From the NCBI RefSeq assembly GCF_001113365.1, contig NZ_CKYA01000003.1, positions 1-64,000 on the forward strand: a stretch of DNA of 64,000 nucleotides. The letters are read 5' to 3'. The position numbers and the translations under genes are program-made. Positions 25,549 to 33,991 of the stretch are shown in pieces. This DNA comes from Streptococcus pneumoniae. GTDB taxonomy: Bacteria > Bacillota > Bacilli > Lactobacillales > Streptococcaceae. Within the stretch, counting starts at the first letter, position 1, and every line of letters begins with the position of its first letter. Under the pieces are notes generated by a model. The model saw nothing but the letters and a program-made list of their open reading frames with translations, made no database searches and was not told the DNA's origin.

Positions 25549-27651
25549 GGCTTTTTCACGAATAACTAAACCACCATCTTCCATATCTGCTTCCAGATGT
25601 TTGGCATCTAGGTGATCCAAGTGGAAGTCTGTCACCTTATCACGAATTTCTTGTTCAACCACGCGACGGAGAGGGCGAACACCCATGACTTCGTCATAGC
25701 CTTCTTCTGTGATATAGTCCTTAGCCGCTTGACTGACTACCAAATCAATGTCTTTCTTAGCCAAGGTTTGGTTGACTTCGGCCAACATCAAGTCCACAAT
25801 CTTAGAAAGATCTTCCTTAGTCAAGTGTGAGAACTCGATAACTGCGTTAAAGCGGTTAAGGAATTCTGGACGGAAGAAGGGTTTCAAACGATCCATCAAT
25901 TCTGGTTTGTCCGCATCTTCTGTCAAGTTGGCTTCATAGCCAAATCCAGCATTTGAGGTCGCAATAATGACAGTATTTTTGAAGTTTACTGTGTTTCCTT
26001 GACCATCTGTCAAACGACCATCATCTAGAACTTGGAGGAGAAGGGTAATGACTTGAGGATCAGCCTTTTCAATTTCATCCAAGAGAATGATAGAGTATGG
26101 ATTGCGGCGAACACGTTCTGTTAAGGTATTGCTATTGTCATCATAGCCCACATAACCTGCTGTGGTACCAATTAGCTTAGAAACAGCTGTGCGGTCACTG
26201 TATTCAGACATATCCAAACGAATGATTGCGTCCTTGGTTCCAAACATATCTAGCGCCAATTGCTTAGCAAGTTCTGTCTTACCAACCCCAGTTGGACCTA
26301 CAAAGAGGAAGCTACCGATTGGGCGATTACCTTCATCAAAACCAGCACGGTTACGACGGATGGCACGGGCTACAGCTTCAACTGCCTTATCTTGACCGAT
26401 TACCTTATCTTGCAGACGATGAGCCATATCTTTCAAACGTTCGATGTCTGACGCTCCCATTTGTGACACTGGAATACCGGTCATTCGTTCTACAGATTCA
26501 GCCACATCGTTGATACTTGCAGTTACCTTCATATCTTCTGTATGGTTTTCGATTTTCTTTTCCAATTCTGCGATGCGTGTTTTATAGTTTAGAGCTGCTT
26601 CAAAATCTTCTGACTCAACAGCTTTTTCTTGCTTGTCTTTTTCTACCTCAATTTCACGTTCAACAGCATGAACATCTGTTACAGGATGCTGAGCTGCCAA
26701 GTGAGCCGCCGTAACATCGACAAGGTCGATAGCCTTATCTGGCAAGCTACGTTGAGGAATATATTGAACAGAGTAATCAACGGCAGCTTTTAAGACTTCA
26801 TCTGGCAAAATAACATTGTGGTGTTGTTGATAAAGATCTCGAATACCTTGAAGAATCTTGAAAGTATCTTCAGCAGATGGAGCATTGACCTTGACTTCGT
26901 TGAAACGACGAGCAAGGGCTGCATTTTTCAAGATGGTATTACGATATTCGTCTTGAGTCGTTGCTCCAATCACTGTCAATTCACCACGAGAGAGAGCTGG
27001 CTTGAGAATATCCGCAAGCCCTTTAGAACCACTGTCTCCACCAGCGCTACCAGCACCGAGGATTTGGTGAATTTCATCAAAGAAGAGAATAATATTCCCT
27101 GCTTCTTTCACTTCATTGACTAAGTTTTGAACGTTTTCTTCAAAGCTACCACGGTATTGAGTACCAGCCTCAAGACCAGAGATGTCAATTGAAATAATTT
27201 CCTTATTCTTGATAGCAGCTGGAACATCACCATTCACAATAGCTTGTGCCAAACCTTCGACAACTGCTGTCTTACCAACACCTGCATCTCCGACCAAAAC
27301 AGGATTGTTCTTAGTACGGCGTGAAAGAATTTCAGATGTTTCTTGAATTTCCTTGTTTCGTCCGATAACAGGATCCAGCTTGCCCTCACGCGCTTCTGCT
27401 GTCAAGTTACGACCGAGTTTAGCAAGGACACCATCTTGTTTCATACCTGAAGCCTGTTGTGGCATTTTGCCATCAACTTCTACATTTCCTGGTAATTGAC
27501 CAGTTGCACGATAGTGAGCAAATTCCTCAGGTGTGACTTCACGTCCATTAATCAAGTAACGACGATTTTCAGAACTGTATCCGCGCATACCACCCATCAA
27601 TTGGTTAAATAAATCATCCATGTTGTTAAAATTATTAAAGTTGTTGTTCAT
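25546..27651 (-). CDS. clpL: ATP-dependent chaperone/protease subunit ClpL
   Basis: A 701-residue HSP100 protein with two AAA+ modules: Walker A1 at 121-128 (GDAGVGKT) with B motif ILFFDEIHQ, a UVR-like coiled segment (DFEAALNYKTRIAELEKKIE) and Walker A2 VGPTGVGKTEL with ILLDEIEKAD. The Asn-rich N-terminus (MNNNFNNFNNMDDLFNQLMG) is typical of ClpL and lacks the ClpA/C N-domain repeats. ClpL is a heat-inducible chaperone in streptococci, reported to affect stress tolerance and PBP2x levels. Regulation is visible: three CtsR-type operators and duplicated promoters lie upstream (27688-28146). The stop codon lies in a BOX end. Confidence 0.96.
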   Translation of the reverse strand: MNNNFNNFNNMDDLFNQLMGGMRGYSSENRRYLINGREVTPEEFAHYRATGQLPGNVEVDGKMPQQASGMKQDGVLAKLGRNLTAEAREGKLDPVIGRNKEIQETSEILSRRTKNNPVLVGDAGVGKTAVVEGLAQAIVNGDVPAAIKNKEIISIDISGLEAGTQYRGSFEENVQNLVNEVKEAGNIILFFDEIHQILGAGSAGGDSGSKGLADILKPALSRGELTVIGATTQDEYRNTILKNAALARRFNEVKVNAPSAEDTFKILQGIRDLYQQHHNVILPDEVLKAAVDYSVQYIPQRSLPDKAIDLVDVTAAHLAAQHPVTDVHAVEREIEVEKDKQEKAVESEDFEAALNYKTRIAELEKKIENHTEDMKVTASINDVAESVERMTGIPVSQMGASDIERLKDMAHRLQDKVIGQDKAVEAVARAIRRNRAGFDEGNRPIGSFLFVGPTGVGKTELAKQLALDMFGTKDAIIRLDMSEYSDRTAVSKLIGTTAGYVGYDDNSNTLTERVRRNPYSIILLDEIEKADPQVITLLLQVLDDGRLTDGQGNTVNFKNTVIIATSNAGFGYEANLTEDADKPELMDRLKPFFRPEFLNRFNAVIEFSHLTKEDLSKIVDLMLAEVNQTLAKKDIDLVVSQAAKDYITEEGYDEVMGVRPLRRVVEQEIRDKVTDFHLDHLDAKHLEADMEDGGLVIREKA

Positions 27652-27687
27652 ATTCTTTACCTCTTTTTGTTATTTATTATTACTGAT

Positions 27688-27704
27688 ATTGACTATCTTT
27701 GACC
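27688..27704 (-). promoter_or_regulatory. CtsR operator 1 of clpL
   Basis: Minus strand GGTCAAAGATAGTCAAT matches the CtsR tandem heptad GGTCAAA-NAN-RGTCAAA at all but the last base; 37 bp upstream of the clpL start. Confidence 0.75.
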
Positions 27705-27728
27705 TTTGTTTTAAAAAATTTAGACTAG

Positions 27729-27818
27729 CTAAATCGCTACTCTACGTACTATTTCTGGTTTTTCTTTTTCAAGCAGGAGTAGACTATCTTTACTTCTAAA
27801 GATTTCTAGATGAAACAT
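27729..27818 (-). CDS. Possible 29-residue leader peptide upstream of clpL
   Basis: ATG 27818 follows AGAGGTGG, a strong Shine-Dalgarno match with good spacing. The frame reads MFHLEIFRSKDSLLLLEKEK and continues nine more residues to a TAG, ending VRRVAI. It lies between the clpL promoter copies and operator 1, so it would be translated from the heat-shock mRNA. I do not recognise the peptide. It could be a regulatory leader ORF or an incidental frame; the ribosome site is the only direct support. Confidence 0.4.
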   Translation of the reverse strand: MFHLEIFRSKDSLLLLEKEKPEIVRRVAI

Positions 27819-27886
27819 AGACCCACCTCTTTCTTTTTTACTTTAAATAAGCGTTCTAGTAAGGCTTTCATTTACCTTACGTTCAT

Positions 27887-27936
27887 AATATACTACATTA
27901 GTCAGAAAAGGTCAAGGATTTTGACTTTGACTGACC
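27887..27936 (-). promoter_or_regulatory. clpL promoter, proximal copy, with CtsR operator 2
   Basis: Minus strand TTGACC (27915-27910), 17-bp spacer, TATATT (27892-27887). The CtsR-like GGTCAGTCAAAGTCAAA (27936-27920) abuts the -35. Confidence 0.7.
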
Positions 27937-27945
27937 AATATTTTT

Positions 27946-28059
27946 TATACTCTTCAAAAACCTCTTCAAACCACGTCAGCTCTATCTGCAACCTCAAAAC
28001 CGTGTTTTGAGCAGCCTAAAGCTAGCTTCCTAGTTTGTTCTTGATTTTCATTAAGCATA
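27946..28059 (+). repeat. BOX element (A-B-C) between duplicated clpL promoters
   Basis: TATACTCTTCAAAAACCTC, CAAACCACGTCAGCTC (boxA), CAACCTCAAAACCGTGTTTTG (boxB) and GCTAGCTTCCTAGTTTG ... TTTTCATTAAGCATA (boxC). A full A-B-C unit. Confidence 0.88.
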
Positions 28060-28096
28060 AGTGTTCTAGTAAGGCTTTCATTTACCTTACGTTCAT

Positions 28097-28146
28097 AATA
28101 TACTACATTGGTCAGAAAAGGTCAAGGATTTTGACTTTAATTGACC
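28097..28146 (-). promoter_or_regulatory. clpL promoter, distal copy, with CtsR operator 3
   Basis: Minus strand TTGACC (28125-28120), 17-bp spacer, TATATT (28102-28097). CtsR site GGTCAATTAAAGTCAAA (28146-28130) matches the consensus at 16 of 17 positions. Confidence 0.75.
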
Positions 28147-28162
28147 AATATTTTTAAACAGC

Positions 28163-28189
28163 AAAAACACCCTGAAACATCAGGGTGCC
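28163..28189 (-). terminator. mraY terminator
   Basis: Minus strand CACCCTGATGTTTCAGGGTG followed by TTTTTGC, 5 bp after the mraY stop; it ends the rsmH-ftsL-pbp2X-mraY unit. Confidence 0.9.
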
Positions 28190-28193
28190 ATTC

Positions 28194-29174
28194 TTATCTC
28201 AAATACAAAATTGCTAGGGTCAAGAGACTTGCTAGAAGTCCCACTCCCCAAAAGAAGAAGTCAACCTTCCACTCGCTCCATGGATTTCCTTTACCAGACA
28301 ATCCTCCAAGCTCAAAATGGTGATGCACAGGCGTCATACGGAAAATACGTTTACCACCTGTCAGTTTGAAATAAGTTACTTGCATCATAACAGAAGTTGT
28401 TTCAAAAACATACACAATTCCGATAATCAAGAGAGTCCATTCTTGGTGGAGGGCCATAGAGATAGCTGCCAGCATTCCACCTAGGGCCAAACTTCCCACA
28501 TCCCCCATAAAGACCTTAGCAGGCTTATGGTTAAAGACAAAGAAACCAAGTAAACCACCAATCATTGCAAGAATCACTAGAAGAATATCCATCTGACCTT
28601 GCACATAGGCAATAACTCCATAAGCTGACAAACTAATCACAACGGAAATACTAGCCAGACCGTCAATTCCGTCTGTCAAGTTGACTGCGTTTGAAAAACC
28701 GACTAGCCAGAAAAGAGCGAAGACAATATAGAAAATCCCTAGATGCACTTGGTAACCAAAGACAGAAAGCATATCTCCACCGCGCTCATAGAAAAGGTAG
28801 AAAACGACCCCACCTAGGAGCTGAAGAGCCAATTTTTGCTTAGGATTCAGCCCCTCATTGATTTTACGAAAGACCTTGAGAAAGTCATCTAAAAATCCGA
28901 CAAGTCCATAAAGGACCAAGATGAACAAAATCATACCAACATTATTGGTCAATTGTTTTGAAAAAAGAGCGACGAGGAAACTCACCGCAACTGCAACAAC
29001 GAGGAAAACAAGTCCCCCCATAGTTGGAGTTCCAGCTTTTGCCTGATGCTGCTTGACATCCTCATGCATCTGCTGTCCAGTAATCTGGGCTTTTCGATAA
29101 AATTGGATAAAAGCTGGAATACCAATAACTGTTAATAAAAAGCTAAGAATTCCAGCACTAATGGAACTGATCAT
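28194..29174 (-). CDS. mraY: Phospho-MurNAc-pentapeptide transferase MraY
   Basis: A 326-residue polytopic membrane enzyme that joins UDP-MurNAc-pentapeptide to undecaprenyl phosphate to make lipid I. About ten hydrophobic helices. Conserved loops are KAGTPTMGGLVF near the N-terminus, the catalytic GFLDDFLKV Asp pair, NLTDGIDGLA, FMGDVGSLALGG and the C-terminal PVHHHFEL histidines. All are intact. It starts 1 bp after the pbp2X stop, so it is translationally coupled, and is the last gene of the division/cell-wall unit. Confidence 0.97.
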   Translation of the reverse strand: MISSISAGILSFLLTVIGIPAFIQFYRKAQITGQQMHEDVKQHQAKAGTPTMGGLVFLVVAVAVSFLVALFSKQLTNNVGMILFILVLYGLVGFLDDFLKVFRKINEGLNPKQKLALQLLGGVVFYLFYERGGDMLSVFGYQVHLGIFYIVFALFWLVGFSNAVNLTDGIDGLASISVVISLSAYGVIAYVQGQMDILLVILAMIGGLLGFFVFNHKPAKVFMGDVGSLALGGMLAAISMALHQEWTLLIIGIVYVFETTSVMMQVTYFKLTGGKRIFRMTPVHHHFELGGLSGKGNPWSEWKVDFFFWGVGLLASLLTLAILYLR

Positions 29175-29175
29175 G

Positions 29176-31428
29176 TTAATCTCCTAAAGTTAATTTAATT
29201 TTTTTAATGTTTTTGATAGCTGTATTAGTCCGAACATCTTGCTTCTGTACAACAGAACCTGACCCTTCAAATTCCAGCTCGATATCCAACCATTTAGCAA
29301 AGGTCTCAGCAGTTTCTTTTTTCCAGCCATACATGTCTGGAATTTCTTCTACCTTATCCGATAAAAGGAGAACTTGTCGGTTTGGTGCAAGATTGGTCCC
29401 TTCTTCTACAGAAGTCTCTTTAATCTTTGTTCCAGTACCTACAACGATTGGTTGCACAATATTTCGGCGTAAGGCTTCCGCCAACTCACCAGGTGAAATA
29501 TCCTTGATGCTAGGCATTGCATAAGAAGATTCTGTCGTAACTTTATCTAAATTTTTGGCTGGAGATTGAAGATTGAGAGATTCTTTCATAGCTGAAGCCC
29601 GCTCCAAGATTGGGGTGGCAAATTCTCCCAACTGGATACCTGAATAATGCTCAGGCTGTTGAACCGTTACATACAAGATAAAATCAGGATTTTCAGCAGG
29701 ATTCATAGTCACAGCTGAGAAAATATAATTGGTAGAACCAACCAAGTATCCTCCATTTTTCTCATCAGCGATTTGAGCCGTACCGGATTTAACTGCTACA
29801 TTTTGTCCAGGAACTGTTATAATTGGCTTTCCTGTGTAGTGATTATACATAGTTCCATATAGAGGGTCCGTCCCAACTAAGATCATGTGATTTCGAGTTG
29901 TGCTTGCTGCCTCTTTGGAAACAGGATTTCCTACTATTTCTTTTTGTGACTTACGTACAGACTGATTGTTAGTATCATAAATAGCACTTATAAATTTTGG
30001 CTCCAGCATAACTCCATCATTAGCAATAGCTGTAAAGGCACGAAGCATTTGTGTTTGTGTCACTGAAATTCCTTGCCCAAATGAGCTTTGAGCAATACTA
30101 ACAATATTATCAGCTGGAAGTTGACCAGCGTATTCATCTGTCAAGCCAAAGCGAGTTGGAACCCCAAATTTAAAGCGTTTTAGATAATCCAACCAAGTAG
30201 CATCTCCCATTTTTTGTTCAAGTAGACTCATTCCAACATTACTGGAGTGAGCGAAACCTTGTAAGAAAGTCATCATCCCACCAGTAGTCAAACCTTCATT
30301 AACATCCCAATCTCGAGTCGTCGCATCCGCTATTTTGAATTCACTGCTATTGAAGTATTCTCCACTTGGGAAGGTATTATTATCAATAGAAGAAGCTAAC
30401 GTCATAACCTTCATGGCTGATCCTGGTTCATAGTTACTTTGATAAAGAATATCACGCCAAACAAAGTCCTCAGTGATTCCTTCTTTAGTATCTGCATTAA
30501 AGGTAGGTCGTTGGGTGGTAGCGAGGATTTCACCGGTCTTTGCACTGACCAAGGTCGCGGTCATATACTTACCTTTTACTTTTTCTAGAAAGGCATCCAT
30601 CTGAGTTTCCATGAAAGATTGTAGCGGACTAGACAATGTTGTATAAACATCCTTGCCATCTACCGTTTGTTGGGAAACTTGTTCTGTTCCAGGGACAATA
30701 TTACCCAGACGATCTTTTTCATAGGTAATAATACCGTCTTTCCCTGCAAGAATACTGTTCAAGGAACTCTCCATCCCAGAAGTTCCCAGCAAACTCTTGC
30801 TACCATCCTCATTTTCATGGAGTTGGGCCAAACCAATAAAACTAGAAGCGAATTGTCCATTTGGATAGCTTCTATTAGGGCTAGTTGTGAAGTCAATTCC
30901 TTCAACACTAGCGTCTTTCAAATCCTTTTTAATAGCCATCATATTGGCATAGGTAATTCCATTTCCTTTGGCACCAAAAGAAACTTGAGTCAGATTCGGT
31001 TGAGACAATTGTTCTTTAACATAAGCCTCGTCCATATCCAGATACTTATGGAAAACCTCTGCTACCTTATTAAACTGGGCATCTTCTACATAAAGAATTT
31101 TACCCGTTGCTGATTTGTATTTTTTATCAATAACAGCATAGACATTATAGGAGGTTGCGTCCTCAGCAATCGGGACTCCATTGCGGTCATAAATAGTCCC
31201 ACGTTTGGCAGGGACTGTACGAGTTATTTGGTGAACTTTCTTAGCCTCTTTTACTAGATCCGTTCCAAATTTACTACCACTCCCGATAATAACAGCAAAA
31301 TTGACCAAAAAGACAGCGAAAAGTACGACAGCTAACAAGCTGATGTACTTCCCTACTATTTTACGGTTTTCTGCTGGAGATTTACGGTTTCTAATCGCAA
31401 ATCGGGTTATTCTTTTTGTCCACTTCAT
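29176..31428 (-). CDS. pbp2X: Class B penicillin-binding protein 2X, mosaic resistance-type allele
   Basis: The 750-residue essential septal transpeptidase partnered with FtsW. Membrane helix at about 28-50, dimerisation domain, transpeptidase domain with Ser337-x-Met-Lys340, Ser395-Ser-Asn397 and Lys547-Ser-Gly549, then two PASTA domains from about residue 635. Numbering agrees with pneumococcal PBP2x. Differences I recall as resistance-linked are Thr338Ala (SAMK), Ile371Thr, Arg384Gly, Ser389Leu, Leu546Val beside KSG, and Asn605Thr. Thr550 is retained. Their clustering inside the transpeptidase domain points to a mosaic allele. The gene starts 3 bp after the ftsL stop. Confidence 0.96.
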   Translation of the reverse strand: MKWTKRITRFAIRNRKSPAENRKIVGKYISLLAVVLFAVFLVNFAVIIGSGSKFGTDLVKEAKKVHQITRTVPAKRGTIYDRNGVPIAEDATSYNVYAVIDKKYKSATGKILYVEDAQFNKVAEVFHKYLDMDEAYVKEQLSQPNLTQVSFGAKGNGITYANMMAIKKDLKDASVEGIDFTTSPNRSYPNGQFASSFIGLAQLHENEDGSKSLLGTSGMESSLNSILAGKDGIITYEKDRLGNIVPGTEQVSQQTVDGKDVYTTLSSPLQSFMETQMDAFLEKVKGKYMTATLVSAKTGEILATTQRPTFNADTKEGITEDFVWRDILYQSNYEPGSAMKVMTLASSIDNNTFPSGEYFNSSEFKIADATTRDWDVNEGLTTGGMMTFLQGFAHSSNVGMSLLEQKMGDATWLDYLKRFKFGVPTRFGLTDEYAGQLPADNIVSIAQSSFGQGISVTQTQMLRAFTAIANDGVMLEPKFISAIYDTNNQSVRKSQKEIVGNPVSKEAASTTRNHMILVGTDPLYGTMYNHYTGKPIITVPGQNVAVKSGTAQIADEKNGGYLVGSTNYIFSAVTMNPAENPDFILYVTVQQPEHYSGIQLGEFATPILERASAMKESLNLQSPAKNLDKVTTESSYAMPSIKDISPGELAEALRRNIVQPIVVGTGTKIKETSVEEGTNLAPNRQVLLLSDKVEEIPDMYGWKKETAETFAKWLDIELEFEGSGSVVQKQDVRTNTAIKNIKKIKLTLGD

Positions 31429-31431
31429 ATC

Positions 31432-31749
31432 TTACTCCGCTGATCGAATATTCTCGTTATTCAATTTTAAGTCCTTAGAATTTGCGATTTCTTTCAAGCG
31501 TTCTGAACGAATCAATTCATTCACTTCCTGCTTAGCATCATCGAGCTCTGTCTTCTTCTCTTCTATCTGTGCATTGATTTTTGTCAAATCACTTTGCACT
31601 TGCAAGAGTCGTGTCTGCATAAAGATAATACTCACTGCTAAGACGAGAGCCGTAAACGCAATGGAAAGATAAAAAGCCTTCTCCACACGGGAGAATTTTT
31701 TTATACGACTCTGCAAGAATTGACTGGTTGTTTCTTTCTTATCTACCAT
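31432..31749 (-). CDS. ftsL: Cell division protein FtsL
   Basis: A 105-residue bitopic protein: short basic cytoplasmic part (MVDKKETTSQFLQSRIKKFS), one membrane helix (about 28-48, LSIAFTALVLAVSIIFM) and an extracellular leucine-zipper-like coiled coil (LLQVQSDLTKINAQIEEKKT). FtsL joins DivIB and DivIC to activate septal synthesis. Identity rests on size, topology and its fixed place between rsmH and pbp2X. Confidence 0.93.
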   Translation of the reverse strand: MVDKKETTSQFLQSRIKKFSRVEKAFYLSIAFTALVLAVSIIFMQTRLLQVQSDLTKINAQIEEKKTELDDAKQEVNELIRSERLKEIANSKDLKLNNENIRSAE

Positions 31750-31758
31750 TTTTTCCTC

Positions 31759-32709
31759 TTACTTGTGAATTTTTCTGGCCACGCGCAACTTGGCTGAGTG
31801 CGAGCGGTTATTGGCTTCTAATTCTTCTGCACTTGGCAAGATTGGCTTACGGGATACCAATTCCATCTTGGGCTTGAGGTCATCTGGGATGAAGGGCAAA
31901 CCTTTTGGAACTTCCACTGTTGAAGCTTCCTTAAACAATTGCTTGGTCAAGCGGTCTTCTAAGGAATGAAAGGTAATCACTGAAATTCTACCATCTAGAG
32001 CCAGCATCTCCATAGCCTGCTGGATAGATTCATCTGCCGCCCCCAGCTCATCGTTAACTTCAATTCGAATAGCCTGAAAAATCTGCTTGGCAGGATGGCC
32101 CTTCTTCTTGAGCTCCTTGGCAGGTTTGGCCGACTTGATAATCTCTGCCAACTCAGTCGTTGTCTCAATTGGCTTGACTTCACGTGCCTGTTCAATCTTA
32201 CGCGCAATCTGTTTAGAGAATTTGTCCTCGCCATACTTAAAGAAAATACGAACCAAGTCATGATAGTCATAGTGATTCACCACTTCATAGGCTGTCAGAC
32301 TAGCATCCTGATTCATGCGCATGTCCAGTGGCGCATCCTTTTTATAAGAAAAACCACGCTCACGCTGATCCAATTGAGGACTAGACACTCCCAAGTCATA
32401 ACAAATTCCATCAATTTCCTGAACACCAGCTTCGCGCAAACGTGCCTGTAGATGACGGAAGTTATCCTTGATAAAAGTCACCATTCCCTTTTCAATGTAA
32501 GGAGCCAAGCGTTTTTGCGCATTGTCAATGGCGTTCTGGTCCTGATCAAAGGCATAGAGATGGCCTTTTTCACTTAATTTACTTAATAAATATTCGCTAT
32601 GGCCTGCTCCACCCAAAGTCGCATCAACGTAGATACCGTCAGGCTTTACGTCAAGCATATCAATCGTTTCGTGGAGTAAGACCGTTACATGATGAAATTC
32701 TTTTGTCAT
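31759..32709 (-). CDS. rsmH: 16S rRNA m4C1402 methyltransferase RsmH (MraW)
   Basis: A 316-residue SAM-dependent enzyme acting on N4 of C1402 in the 16S rRNA decoding centre. Starts FHHVTVLLHETIDML; the SAM motif is YVDATLGGAGHSEYLL, followed by FDQDQNAI, DLGVSSPQLDQRERGFS and the late ISFHSLEDR-type motif (VITFHSLEDRLTKQ). Length is typical. First gene of the rsmH-ftsL-pbp2X-mraY unit and divergent to the XRE regulator gene. Confidence 0.97.
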   Translation of the reverse strand: MTKEFHHVTVLLHETIDMLDVKPDGIYVDATLGGAGHSEYLLSKLSEKGHLYAFDQDQNAIDNAQKRLAPYIEKGMVTFIKDNFRHLQARLREAGVQEIDGICYDLGVSSPQLDQRERGFSYKKDAPLDMRMNQDASLTAYEVVNHYDYHDLVRIFFKYGEDKFSKQIARKIEQAREVKPIETTTELAEIIKSAKPAKELKKKGHPAKQIFQAIRIEVNDELGAADESIQQAMEMLALDGRISVITFHSLEDRLTKQLFKEASTVEVPKGLPFIPDDLKPKMELVSRKPILPSAEELEANNRSHSAKLRVARKIHK

Positions 32710-32793
32710 ATCTTATCTATTTTACCACAAATCTGACTAGCTTGCACTAGTCAGACAAATCAGCCAAAAACAAGTAAGATTTCTTTAAGAAAT

Positions 32794-32856
32794 ATGTCAA
32801 ATATGCTTGACATTCTCTCTATAGAAGAATATAATATAGTCAAATATATGCGACAT
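32794..32856 (+). promoter_or_regulatory. Promoter with two matching operators for the XRE-DUF3278 operon
   Basis: TTGACA (32807-32812), 17-bp spacer, TATAAT (32830-32835): a consensus promoter. A perfect inverted repeat ATGTCAA-N6-TTGACAT (32794-32813) overlaps the -35. A second, imperfect one, TAGTCAA-N6-GCGACAT (32837-32856), follows the -10. Same spacing in both: candidate autoregulatory sites for the XRE protein. Confidence 0.75.
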
Positions 32857-32875
32857 AAATCAGAAAGGAGAACAA

Positions 32876-33070
32876 ATGAATCGTGTGAAAGAATTTCGCA
32901 AGGAACTGGGCATTTCCCAGCTCGAGCTCGCCAAGGATATCGGTGTCTCGAGACAAACCATCAACATGATTGAAAACGACAAGTACAATCCGACTCTGGA
33001 ACTCTGTCTCAATCTCGCCCGCAGCCTCCAAACTGACCTCAACAGTCTCTTTTGGGAGGATAATTTTTAA
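32876..33070 (+). CDS. Small XRE-family transcriptional regulator
   Basis: A 64-residue protein that is almost entirely a Cro/C1-type helix-turn-helix: MNRVKEFRKELGISQLELAK (helices 1-2), VSRQTINMIENDKYNPTLEL (recognition helix) and LNLARSLQTDLNSLFW. AAAGGAG site before the ATG. First gene of a five-gene run with short gaps (15, 10 and 26 bp, then an overlap). Such solo-domain XRE regulators often repress their own operon; the paired inverted repeats at its promoter fit that. Confidence 0.88.
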   Translation: MNRVKEFRKELGISQLELAKDIGVSRQTINMIENDKYNPTLELCLNLARSLQTDLNSLFWEDNF

Positions 33071-33085
33071 AAAAGGAGCCAACTT

Positions 33086-33628
33086 ATGAAAAAAGAAACC
33101 TTCACTGAAAAACTGATCAAGCGCACATACGGTATTTCTGATCCACTTGACGAATACAAACGGCGTGAGGCCGATCGTATTGGGAACCAAGTCTTTATCA
33201 TCCTCTTTTATCTGATGATTTTCGGAAATCTTATTCCGCTCCTTCTGGCCTATAAATACCCTCAAGAAGTGGCTCTAATCTATCCTCCTCTGATTCTAGT
33301 GATTGCCCTCATCGCTGCTGGCTATGTCTCCTACCAAATGAAAAAAACAGGGATTACAGCTATTGATCCAGATATGCTGAATGAGAAAGAAAGCAAGCAA
33401 CTATACTACCCAGGTCTTAAAGCAGGTTTGTTCTTTGGTCTATGGATGTTTTTTATAACTCCTCTTCTCAGTATACTCATAGGTGAAGGTCAGGACTATT
33501 TTCAGTCTCTTCTCACTATAAGAAATGGTGTATCAAGCATTCTCGGTTCTGTCTTCTTCGGAGCGAGCATACAGTTCCTCATCTCCCGTCGCATTGCAAA
33601 AACTAAGAAAGATCCGGATGAGGATTAG
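33086..33628 (+). CDS. DUF3278 family membrane protein
   Basis: A 180-residue protein with a polar N-terminus (KETFTEKLIKRTYGISDPLDEYKRREADR), four hydrophobic segments (about 33-52, 63-82, 112-132, 145-163) and a charged tail (RRIAKTKKDPDED). The N-terminal pattern 'RxxYGI.DPLDEYxR.E..RIGN' is shared with the gene at 33992 and characterises DUF3278. No function is established. Co-transcribed with the XRE regulator 15 bp upstream. Confidence 0.8.
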   Translation: MKKETFTEKLIKRTYGISDPLDEYKRREADRIGNQVFIILFYLMIFGNLIPLLLAYKYPQEVALIYPPLILVIALIAAGYVSYQMKKTGITAIDPDMLNEKESKQLYYPGLKAGLFFGLWMFFITPLLSILIGEGQDYFQSLLTIRNGVSSILGSVFFGASIQFLISRRIAKTKKDPDED

Positions 33629-33638
33629 GAGGTACCTT

Positions 33639-33965
33639 ATGAAATCATTACTAACTTTACTTACCTATCATCTTTTGTTCAGTTCTCTGTTCATCTTCAT
33701 CATCGTTTCAGGGAACTTGCCAATCTACGATATAGTCTTCCTTCCAATCTTTGTTCCAGCACTCAACAAAGGATTGACTTATCTAAAGATTGACTCCCAA
33801 AAAACGCGCATACTTAACTTAGCACTATTCTTTATGATTCTATCCTTACCACAACTGACGCTCATTTCAAGCAATTGGAAATATTATATACTGCTAACTA
33901 TCGCTATCCTTTCTTCTATCACTTATCTTTATTCTCTCTATCAATTCGTAAAAGAAAGTCAGTAA
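33639..33965 (+). CDS. Small hydrophobic membrane protein of the XRE-DUF3278 operon
   Basis: A 108-residue protein with three to four likely membrane helices (MKSLLTLLTYHLLFSSLFIF, LPIYDIVFLPIFVPAL, LALFFMILSLPQLTLI, YYILLTIAILSSITYLY). A strong AGGAGG lies 6 bp before ATG 33639. No family recognised. Its place between two DUF3278 genes with tight spacing suggests that the three membrane proteins work together. Confidence 0.75.
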   Translation: MKSLLTLLTYHLLFSSLFIFIIVSGNLPIYDIVFLPIFVPALNKGLTYLKIDSQKTRILNLALFFMILSLPQLTLISSNWKYYILLTIAILSSITYLYSLYQFVKESQ

Positions 33966-33991
33966 AACTGCTCATTTAGGAGGTTATTAGC

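Larger units (their letters stand above)
27851..28155. repeat. Promoter-bearing ~95-bp direct repeat flanking a BOX element
   Basis: 27851-27945 and 28061-28155 align with about four mismatches at an offset of 210 bp. Each copy holds a full CtsR operator and promoter. The BOX (27946-28059) fills the space between them. Confidence 0.9.

Noticed and set aside
25441..28059. Repeats at 16899, 25441, 27946 and 56077 considered as RUP elements
   Set aside because: They carry the BOX-PCR core (CGGCAAGGCGACG), boxB CTCAAAACA-TGTTTTGAG and boxC GCTAGCTTCCTAGTTTG motifs, so they are BOX. The only RUP-like end seen belongs to the IS630 remnant near 51880.
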